In this document: in pieces, positions 24,067 to 30,794 of the stretch
Layout: each line of letters opens with the position of its first letter
How positions within the stretch are numbered: position 1 is the stretch's first letter
NCBI GenBank assembly: GCA_937974555.1
Contig: CALJKR010000004.1
Span: 1 to 37,761, forward strand
Reading direction: 5' to 3'
DNA: 37,761 nt
Source of the DNA: an uncultured Flavobacteriales bacterium
GTDB taxonomy: Bacteria; Bacteroidota; Bacteroidia; Flavobacteriales_D; Sanyastnellaceae
Position numbers and translations under genes: made by a program
The notes under the pieces: model-generated
Told to the model about the DNA's origin: nothing
Database searches by the model: none
What the model saw: the letters and a program-made list of their open reading frames with translations, nothing else

Positions 24067-25095
24067 ATGAGTGACAACGGTCCCAAAAGAAACAAGAGAC
24101 AATGGGACAGGATTATCTATTTCATCGTGTTCTTCTCCCTCATTGGATGGATGTGCTATTACATTTTCACCAGAAACTTTTATGTTCGCGCGCAATCCCA
24201 CGTATTGTATGAGAACGTCAATGTCCGACTACTTAAAGATTGTCGTGTCATGGAATATTATGTGGAAGAAGATACGGAGGTGAAATTTGGCGACACCTTA
24301 TTCCGCTATATCGAAAATGCACCAGATGCCGGCTACGATGTCACAGCGAACATACAGTCGGAGAGCAACAACAACGATAATCCAGCCTATCAATGGGTGA
24401 TCAGAGAGATATTGAACACCGAACAAAGAATCTCCGTCAATGAAACCCATTTGAATGAAAACAACAACTTGATCAAGACTTATGAGTCTGAATTAAAAGA
24501 AATACAGGCCATGGTACAATTGGGTGTTATGCCGCAAACCCGATTGGACTTGAGAAAAAACGAAATTGTTAAGCTCAAATCAGAGAACAATCGAATTGTA
24601 GAAGAGAACAAAAAGTTAAGGGCTTCAATCGAGGATTTAAAAAGTAAAATTCCCGCAATCAACAACGACTACAAAAAGAATTTCCGACTTTCAAAAGAAG
24701 GGATTGCTGAAGACAAGTACTTCGTTTCACCTTTTGATGGTTCTGTTAACCGTATTTATATCCGTCAATTTGAAACCTGTTTGAAATCAGAGGTCACGAT
24801 GTCTATACATCGGGTGTCGCCCATTTTTGTTCGTGCCTATTTTGAGCAAGAGGATTTGGATTATTTAAAGACAGGCGACGAATTCATGGTTGAGTTTCCC
24901 AATGGAAAAAAATCCATTGGTGTACTTAAGCGCTTCTACTACTCCACAATTCCATTGCCTGAGGAATATCAAAAACGATATGAGCCCACGACACGCTCAT
25001 TGGCTGGCGATATTTATCCCAAGGATTCTATAGAGGCCAAAGAATGGGAGAGTTATTACAAAATGGGAGCTCTGGTGACCCGATTTAAATTCTAA
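24067..25095 (+). CDS. HlyD-type periplasmic adaptor (membrane fusion protein)
   Basis: A 342-residue adaptor that would bridge the inner membrane to the TolC-type channel encoded just before. It has one membrane helix (about 14-34), a lipoyl/barrel-sandwich half (V-N-V-R-L-L-K-D-C-R-V at 51-61, then E-V-K-F-G-D-T-L-F), a coiled-coil hairpin (about 112-200) and the returning half S-P-F-D-G-S-V-N-R-I-Y-I (221-232) followed by a beta-barrel domain. A TTG start at 24022 would add 15 residues, and GTG 24064 is also in frame; ATG 24067 is preferred. No ABC, RND or MFS pump gene is present, so the partner is probably the GT2 synthase. Confidence 0.88.
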   Translation: MSDNGPKRNKRQWDRIIYFIVFFSLIGWMCYYIFTRNFYVRAQSHVLYENVNVRLLKDCRVMEYYVEEDTEVKFGDTLFRYIENAPDAGYDVTANIQSESNNNDNPAYQWVIREILNTEQRISVNETHLNENNNLIKTYESELKEIQAMVQLGVMPQTRLDLRKNEIVKLKSENNRIVEENKKLRASIEDLKSKIPAINNDYKKNFRLSKEGIAEDKYFVSPFDGSVNRIYIRQFETCLKSEVTMSIHRVSPIFVRAYFEQEDLDYLKTGDEFMVEFPNGKKSIGVLKRFYYSTIPLPEEYQKRYEPTTRSLAGDIYPKDSIEAKEWESYYKMGALVTRFKF

Positions 25096-25105
25096 ATCCA
25101 AAAAG

Positions 25106-26512
25106 ATGAGTCAGAATTTAATTCGCATTGGTCAACTCTTTGTTCTAAAGATCAGCCCTCAATCCGGTTATTCATTGCCCAATATTATGGGGATTGACGC
25201 GGTGATTATCGATTCCATCAATCCAGAGTTTGTAAGAAATGCTGTATTGGACATTAGACGTCACCATCAACCCGAGGTGTATTTAAAGCCCATTTTCATT
25301 CAGAATTACACCCCAAGAAAAAACAGTATATTGGTTGGACTTATCGATGGGGTGATTAGTGGTGAGAATGATTTCAACATCATTCAGGAAAAGACCAAAG
25401 ATATTTTTATTAAGTCATTGGACTTGTTCCCAACGGCCCCCGAAGGCGTTTATGGCGCTGTTGTTAAAAAGGCTCTGGATTTGATTTATACCCGACAGTT
25501 GAGGAGCATTCAACCCATTCTGGATCCTTATTCCATCATCGGTTACTCCTTTCCTCCCGTCTCCATTTCTTTTGAGCAACATGAAGAAACGGAAGTATTG
25601 AATGTGTTGGATTGGGCAGAAAAAGAAGGTTATATATGGCCTGACTTTGAAGAGAAAATTTATCTCTGTAACCAATGTTCAGGTGGACTTCTCAGTTTTA
25701 GAGAGGTTTGTCCTCACTGCAAATCTTCCAACACCTACGGAGAAGATTTGGTGCATCATTTTCCTTGTGCTTACATCGGGCCCATAAGTGATTTCCAAAA
25801 GTCCACCCAAAGTGATTTGTCATGTCCCAAATGCGACAAGACCTTGCACCACATCGGAGTGGATTATGATAAACCATCTGTATTGAATCATTGCAATACT
25901 TGCGACAGCCGTTTTCAGGATATTTATGTTAAAGCCAAATGCCTGAATTGTGAGAATGACACCGACGTCCAATACCTGCAAGCCCGAAACATCAATACAT
26001 ACAAACTGACCAAAAAAGGTCGTTTAGCGATTACCCAAGGAGTGGCCACCAGTGTTGATCATGGTCAACTTGAATTGCCCGATATCCAAAATGAAACCAC
26101 TTTTGAATCTCTATTGAATTTTGATTGCAAAAGAGCTGAATTATCCGACGAGTTCACCCTGGCCTGTGGGCTTTTCATTGAAAATTTAAATGAATTCAGC
26201 ACTGCGTTTGGCGGATACAAAAAACAATCACTCATCAAAGAAATCACCCGAGAGATACAAGGGGAAATGACAGAGTTGGACTATCTCACCCTCACACCCA
26301 ATGGCATCTTTATTTGGACACACAGAGCCATAGAAGAGGATGAAAATAATTTGCATCAAAGAATCGCCATTGACCAGAGAATAAAAAAATTGGTGTTTGA
26401 AAACTTCAATTCCTTTGAATTAAAAACCAAATTTTACCAAACGGATCTGCAAGGAGGTAAAACTGCTGGACATTTGATGCAATCCATTAAAAACCAATTG
26501 ACCAACGAATGA
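25106..26512 (+). CDS. Pseudo-receiver / TackOD1-like zinc domain / degenerate GGDEF protein
   Basis: The 468 residues have no signal peptide or membrane helix and appear cytoplasmic. Three regions can be seen. Residues about 20-135 have receiver-like alternation (D-A-V-I-I-D-S at 31-37; Y-L-K-P-I-F-I at 59-65). Residues 180-305 hold five CxxC knuckles: C188/C191, C202/C205, C240/C243, C263/C266 and C279/C282, plus C221, resembling the TackOD1 zinc domain as I remember it. Residues about 340-445 follow the GGDEF pattern (F-G-G-Y-K-K-Q-S-L-I-K-E-I, then L-D-Y-L-T-L-T-P-N-G-I-F-I-W), but the signature is T-P-N-G-I, so cyclase activity is not expected. The stop overlaps the GT2 start by ATGA. 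A regulator of the synthase is the likely role. Confidence 0.72.
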   Translation: MSQNLIRIGQLFVLKISPQSGYSLPNIMGIDAVIIDSINPEFVRNAVLDIRRHHQPEVYLKPIFIQNYTPRKNSILVGLIDGVISGENDFNIIQEKTKDIFIKSLDLFPTAPEGVYGAVVKKALDLIYTRQLRSIQPILDPYSIIGYSFPPVSISFEQHEETEVLNVLDWAEKEGYIWPDFEEKIYLCNQCSGGLLSFREVCPHCKSSNTYGEDLVHHFPCAYIGPISDFQKSTQSDLSCPKCDKTLHHIGVDYDKPSVLNHCNTCDSRFQDIYVKAKCLNCENDTDVQYLQARNINTYKLTKKGRLAITQGVATSVDHGQLELPDIQNETTFESLLNFDCKRAELSDEFTLACGLFIENLNEFSTAFGGYKKQSLIKEITREIQGEMTELDYLTLTPNGIFIWTHRAIEEDENNLHQRIAIDQRIKKLVFENFNSFELKTKFYQTDLQGGKTAGHLMQSIKNQLTNE

Positions 26513-27816
26513 ATTTCGTAGACAATTTTGTTAGTTTCGCAACCTCCATTGGTTGGGCAAAATTTGTCCGTTATTTCTATTTCTTCATCGTCTTTGAATT
26601 TTTGCGATTCTTTGTTTTGGAGTTGTTTGTTCTATTGCTTTGGCGATTTACTCATCGTTTCAGAAAAGACCGGATGGTCAAAGCGCAGCATGAACTTTGG
26701 ACAAGAATGCCCTTGGTTTCCATCATCATTCCTGGGAAAAATGAAGGAAAGCATATTTATAAATTGGTACAATCCCTTAAAGCGCAAACCTACCAGAACT
26801 ATGAGGTTATCGTTATCGACGATGGCAGTGATGATGATACGGAGCGTATTTGTCGCAATTTGCAGCAATTGGGATTTATCGATCTTTTCATCCGAAATGA
26901 TGTTAGAGGAGGCAAGGCCTCTGCAGCCAATTTGGGCTGGCGATTTTCAAAGGGAGAATTTATTGTTCACTTGGATGCCGATTGCTCCTACGATCCGCAA
27001 GCGATAGAGAACATCATTCGTTTATTTTACTTTGACAGTAAAATTGGCGGCGTTGGTGGAAACGTACAAGTACGCAATTACAAGGAGTCGTTGGCTGCAA
27101 CTTTCCAAGCCATTGAATATTTTGACAGCATCTCCATTGGTCGTATTTCCAGTAGCGAATTGGGGATATACCGTGTCATTAGTGGTGCTTTTGGTGCTTT
27201 TAGAAAAGAAGCGTTGGACAAAATTGGCGGCTGGGATATCGGTCCTGGACTGGACGGGGATATTACCGTCAAGCTGAGAAAAATTGGATACAAGGTTAAA
27301 TATGAGCCCACCGCAATTTGCAAAACGAGCGCACCAGACACCTTCCGAAAATTGGCCAAACAAAGACTGCGTTGGGACAAATCGCTGGTGCGTTTTCGAC
27401 TCAGAAAACACATTGACGTGTTGCTACCCTCGAAAAATTTCACTTGGCTAAACTTTATTTCATTTTTAGAAAATATCGTTTACAATTTGGTCCTGAACAT
27501 CAAATGGTATTTCTATATTATTGACATCATATTTAATTTCACCTCCCTCCTACCCTTCATTGTGCTCACCAATCTTTGTCTGTATTCAGTAAATTATTTG
27601 GTCAAGTTCATTTTGTTCTCCATGTTCAGACTTAGCCAGAAAGAGCCCATTGCCTATTTCATCCCGTATTTACCCGGAATGGTCATCTACTTTGGATATT
27701 TCTTGCGGTTTACCAGAACCATCGCCTACGTGCAAGAGTTATTTTTCAAAGCGTCTTACAATGATCCTTGGAACCCACACAAGTCATCCAAATTCGCCAA
27801 ACAGATGCGTCTTTAA
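26509..27816 (+). CDS. Processive family 2 glycosyltransferase (PgaC/NodC/BcsA-like synthase)
   Basis: A membrane polysaccharide synthase of GT2. The 435 residues (PgaC of E. coli is about 440) have N-terminal hydrophobic helices (about 18-46), a cytosolic GT-A domain and about four C-terminal helices (about 315-415). Catalytic motifs are D-D-G-S (104-107), D-A-D (156-158), G-L-D-G-D (247-251) in the place of the T-E-D base and Q-R-L-R-W (285-289), the QxxRW mark of processive enzymes. The polymer is unknown: chitin-, hyaluronan-, PNAG- or glucan-like products are all possible. No PilZ domain is fused, unlike BcsA. Overlap with the pseudo-GGDEF gene and proximity to HlyD and TolC genes suggest one synthesis and export complex. 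Confidence 0.92.
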   Translation: MNFVDNFVSFATSIGWAKFVRYFYFFIVFEFLRFFVLELFVLLLWRFTHRFRKDRMVKAQHELWTRMPLVSIIIPGKNEGKHIYKLVQSLKAQTYQNYEVIVIDDGSDDDTERICRNLQQLGFIDLFIRNDVRGGKASAANLGWRFSKGEFIVHLDADCSYDPQAIENIIRLFYFDSKIGGVGGNVQVRNYKESLAATFQAIEYFDSISIGRISSSELGIYRVISGAFGAFRKEALDKIGGWDIGPGLDGDITVKLRKIGYKVKYEPTAICKTSAPDTFRKLAKQRLRWDKSLVRFRLRKHIDVLLPSKNFTWLNFISFLENIVYNLVLNIKWYFYIIDIIFNFTSLLPFIVLTNLCLYSVNYLVKFILFSMFRLSQKEPIAYFIPYLPGMVIYFGYFLRFTRTIAYVQELFFKASYNDPWNPHKSSKFAKQMRL

Positions 27817-27831
27817 TCTTTGAAATTGGTG

Positions 27832-27839
27832 TAGATTTA
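27832..27839 (+). promoter_or_regulatory. -7-like box (TAGATTTA) before the GH3-family gene
   Basis: One mismatch to TAnnTTTG, ending 4 bases before ATG 27844. It may give the GH3-family gene its own transcript, separate from the export cluster. Confidence 0.35.
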
Positions 27840-27843
27840 CTTC

Positions 27844-29355
27844 ATGGCATTAAACACCGTTTTCTCTTGGTTTATTACCAAGCGGGTACATCAAATTGAA
27901 TTGTTCATGAAGCACCCCATAGAGGTGCAAGAGGAACTTTTTCAATATTTGATAGAAGAAGCGGGTGCCACACGATTTGGCTTTGATCACAACTTTCAAC
28001 AAATCAAATCCATTGCAGATTTTAGAAAAAATGTTCCCATCCGTTCATACGAGGAATTCAGACTTTACATTGATAAAATCAAAGACGGAGAAGAACAGGT
28101 AACGTGGCCCACCAAAGTCAAGTGGTTTGCAAAAAGTAGCGGAACCACGGACAATAACAGCAAATACATTCCGGTAACAGCTGAATCGTTGGAAGAGTGC
28201 CATTATAAAGGAGGGAAGGATCTTCTTTCCATTTACTACCATTTCAATCCCGAGGCCAGTTTATACAATGGTAAAACTCTTGTGGTTGGTGGTTCCTCCA
28301 AGATTATTCATGACCACCAAGGAAAACTCACCGGCGATTTATCGGCCATCATCATCGACAATCTCCCCAGTTGGGTAGAGAACAAGAGAACGCCTTCCAA
28401 AGAAATAGCCTTGATGGAAAACTGGGAAGAAAAATTGGAGGCCATGGCAGAAGCTACAATGAATGAAGACGTCACCAACATTGCCGGTGTTCCCAGTTGG
28501 ACCTTGCTTTTATTACAAAAAATTTGTGATAAAAAAGGAATCCAATCCATTCATGAGGCATGGCCCAATTTGGAATTGTACATGCATGGCGGCATCAGCT
28601 TCTTGCCGTATAAAAAACAATTTGAAGCCCTTTTTACTCGACCTGTGCATTTTATGGAGACATACAATGCAAGTGAAGGATTTTTTGGTATTCAAGATCG
28701 TCCTGATGCGGATGACATGTTGTTGATGCTGGACTATGGTATTTTTTATGAGTTTATTCCGATTGAAAATATCCAGGATGACCAACCACTCACTTTGGGT
28801 TTGGGTGAAGTAGAAATTGGCCCCTCCTACGCGATGGTCATCTCTACCAACGGCGGATTATGGAGATATCTAATTGGAGACACCGTGCGGTTCACCAGCA
28901 CCCACCCTTTTAGAATTAAAATAACCGGTAGAACCAAACAATATATCAATATTGCCGGCGAAGAACTCATGGTGGAAAATGCAGAAATCGCATTATTTGA
29001 AACATGCACCAAACACCATTGCAGCATTACCGATTATACGGTTGGACCCATCATGGAAGACGGGAATCAAATTGCCCACCACCATTGGATAGTTGAATTT
29101 AATTTGGCGCCTGAAAATACAACGTCCTTTGCCCAAGATTTGGATAATCAATTGCGTAGATTAAACTCTGATTATGACGCCAAAAGAAAAGGGAATTTGA
29201 ATTTAAATGCATTGCACCTGGAAAGCGTTCCTGCTCAAACCTTTTTAAATTGGATGAAGCAAAGAGGGAAACTTGGCGGACAAAACAAAGTACCGAGGTT
29301 GCATCCCAACCCAAAATACATTCACGAACTTCAGCAGTTTATTGAAAGCGTTTAA
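27844..29355 (+). CDS. GH3 auxin-responsive promoter family protein (acyl-adenylate/amido synthetase-like)
   Basis: An adenylate-forming enzyme of the plant GH3 family; plant members join acyl acids to amino acids, while bacterial roles are mostly unknown. The 503 residues carry the nucleotide loop S-S-G-T-T at 98-102 followed by K-Y-I-P-V-T, a central G-V-P-S-W (215-219), M-H-G-G (248-251), Y-N-A-S-E-G-F-F-G (274-282) for the adenine and acyl site, and L-W-R-Y-L-I-G-D-T with K-I-T-G-R-T before the C-terminal lid. All ATP-binding motifs look intact. The name refers to auxin genes, not to glycoside hydrolase family 3. It follows the GT2 gene by 27 bases and overlaps the next gene. Confidence 0.93.
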   Translation: MALNTVFSWFITKRVHQIELFMKHPIEVQEELFQYLIEEAGATRFGFDHNFQQIKSIADFRKNVPIRSYEEFRLYIDKIKDGEEQVTWPTKVKWFAKSSGTTDNNSKYIPVTAESLEECHYKGGKDLLSIYYHFNPEASLYNGKTLVVGGSSKIIHDHQGKLTGDLSAIIIDNLPSWVENKRTPSKEIALMENWEEKLEAMAEATMNEDVTNIAGVPSWTLLLLQKICDKKGIQSIHEAWPNLELYMHGGISFLPYKKQFEALFTRPVHFMETYNASEGFFGIQDRPDADDMLLMLDYGIFYEFIPIENIQDDQPLTLGLGEVEIGPSYAMVISTNGGLWRYLIGDTVRFTSTHPFRIKITGRTKQYINIAGEELMVENAEIALFETCTKHHCSITDYTVGPIMEDGNQIAHHHWIVEFNLAPENTTSFAQDLDNQLRRLNSDYDAKRKGNLNLNALHLESVPAQTFLNWMKQRGKLGGQNKVPRLHPNPKYIHELQQFIESV

Positions 29356-30082
29356 ATACATATTGTACCTCGTCAGTTGGGCTTGTATAACTCCGTGGCT
29401 GAATGGCCAATCCATGCAAATGGATGTTACAGGCAATCGCTACATTTGGAATGGAAGTGAGGTCATCAAAAAAGAAAAAGCCACACGACTTGAATTTCGA
29501 AATAATTTTCTCTCATCCGGAAATATCAAGCAATTGGATTTGAATCAGCCACTACGTCCTGTTTTGTTTTTTGAGGATACCCAGCAATTGATCTTTGCAG
29601 ACAACACCCTCAGCCCCATGTCCATCTTGGAGCTTTCGCCACTGAATCTTGGGTGGATTGTACAAATATGCACCTCCAAGTGGGGAGGGATTTGGGTTTG
29701 GGACAATAGCCAAAAGACTTTGTACAAAATCGATAAGAATGGCGCAATCATACTGAGCACACCCAATTTCTCCAACAGTGCCTATCTCTCAGATTGGGAA
29801 GTAAAATGGATGGCAGAAGATGGGAATCATTTGTTTATCAGAGACAACGCTCACCTCTTGGTTTTGGATATTTTGGGCGGAATTGAGCAATGCATCGCAG
29901 TATCTGCATTCAATCCTACATGGCTTGTCAATGGTGAGATTTGGGAGAGTACCGGTGAAAATTTACAATGCCTTTATCCCTCCATGAATCGAAGTATCCC
30001 ATTTAATCTCCATCCCGTTTATTTGCATCGTTCAGGCATATACTCCGGTACAAATTTCGAAACATGGACACCTTGGCCCTAA
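29342..30082 (+). CDS. Hypothetical exported protein
   Basis: A 246-residue protein I do not recognise. The start is uncertain. TTG 29342 overlaps the GH3-family stop by 14 bases and gives a plausible signal peptide (M-K-A-F-K-Y-I-L-Y-L-V, ending N-G-Q-S at about 21-24); the first ATG in frame comes after this segment. The mature part has repeated W/D-rich segments (I-W-V-W-D-N-S-Q-K-T-L-Y-K-I-D and L-F-I-R-D-N-A-H-L-L-V-L-D-I), which resemble beta-propeller blades. The tandem overlap with the GH3-family gene suggests co-expression. Confidence 0.6.
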   Translation: MKAFKYILYLVSWACITPWLNGQSMQMDVTGNRYIWNGSEVIKKEKATRLEFRNNFLSSGNIKQLDLNQPLRPVLFFEDTQQLIFADNTLSPMSILELSPLNLGWIVQICTSKWGGIWVWDNSQKTLYKIDKNGAIILSTPNFSNSAYLSDWEVKWMAEDGNHLFIRDNAHLLVLDILGGIEQCIAVSAFNPTWLVNGEIWESTGENLQCLYPSMNRSIPFNLHPVYLHRSGIYSGTNFETWTPWP

Positions 30083-30141
30083 AAGGCAGATAAGTTGTCA
30101 ACAATCTACCGAAAAACACCCAAGTTTTTCCTCAATTCTCT

Positions 30142-30149
30142 TATTTTCG
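30142..30149 (+). promoter_or_regulatory. -7-like box (TATTTTCG) before the deoxynucleoside kinase gene
   Basis: One mismatch to TAnnTTTG, 26 bases before ATG 30176, in the 93-base gap after the hypothetical exported protein. No other feature is evident in that gap. Confidence 0.35.
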
Positions 30150-30175
30150 AAATGTCTTATTAACCTAAACGAATT

Positions 30176-30790
30176 ATGCACATAGCCATTGCGGGAAATA
30201 TCGGTTCCGGTAAAACTACATTGACAACATTGCTTGCCAAGCATTATAAATATCAACCCCATTTTGAGGAAGTAGATGACAATCCCTATTTGATTGATTT
30301 TTACAAAGACATGCAGCGATGGTCTTTCAACCTTCAAGTCTTTTTCTTAAAAAGCAGATTGTCTCAATTGATTGAGTTAAAAAAGAAAGGTAAAAATGTA
30401 GTTCAAGACCGCACCATCTATGAAGATGCCTACATTTTTGCTCCCAACTTACACGCGATGGGATTAATGACCACACGTGATTTCGAAAACTATGCAGACT
30501 TATTTTCAGCCATGGATGAGTTTATCACTCCGCCAGATTTGCTGATTTACTTGCGCGCCAGTGTCCCTACTTTGGTTCAAAACATTCAAAAAAGAGGTCG
30601 TGAATATGAGGAAGCCATTCGTTTGGATTATCTCACTCGTTTGAATGAGCGCTACGAAGCATGGATTAGCACTTACAACAAAGGAAAGCTTTTGATTATT
30701 GACATAGACAACAATCGTTTCCATGAAAAGGCTGAAGACTTGGGAAATATCATTTCCGGCATCGACAGCCAATTGCATGGTTTGTTTTAA
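30176..30790 (+). CDS. Deoxynucleoside kinase (deoxyadenosine/deoxyguanosine kinase type)
   Basis: A cytoplasmic salvage kinase that phosphorylates deoxynucleosides with ATP. The 204 residues show the P-loop G-N-I-G-S-G-K-T-T at 7-15, E-E-V-D-D-N-P-Y-L at 31-39 with the base-stacking region, the D-R-T-I-Y-E-D motif at 78-84 (the family's D/E-R-S) and the lid Arg cluster near K-R-G-R-E-Y-E (about 139-145). Length and motifs match bacterial dAK/dGK-type enzymes; the exact nucleoside preference cannot be read. It is convergent with the OmpA gene, four bases apart, with no hairpin between. Confidence 0.93.
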   Translation: MHIAIAGNIGSGKTTLTTLLAKHYKYQPHFEEVDDNPYLIDFYKDMQRWSFNLQVFFLKSRLSQLIELKKKGKNVVQDRTIYEDAYIFAPNLHAMGLMTTRDFENYADLFSAMDEFITPPDLLIYLRASVPTLVQNIQKRGREYEEAIRLDYLTRLNERYEAWISTYNKGKLLIIDIDNNRFHEKAEDLGNIISGIDSQLHGLF

Positions 30791-30794
30791 TCCA

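Noticed and set aside
25106..26512. Annotation as an active diguanylate cyclase
   Set aside because: The GGDEF signature is replaced by T-P-N-G-I, and no substrate or metal residues of a cyclase can be aligned.
27844..29355. Reading GH3 as glycoside hydrolase family 3, part of the polysaccharide cluster
   Set aside because: The motifs are those of the adenylate-forming auxin GH3 family (S-S-G-T-T loop), not of a glycosidase.
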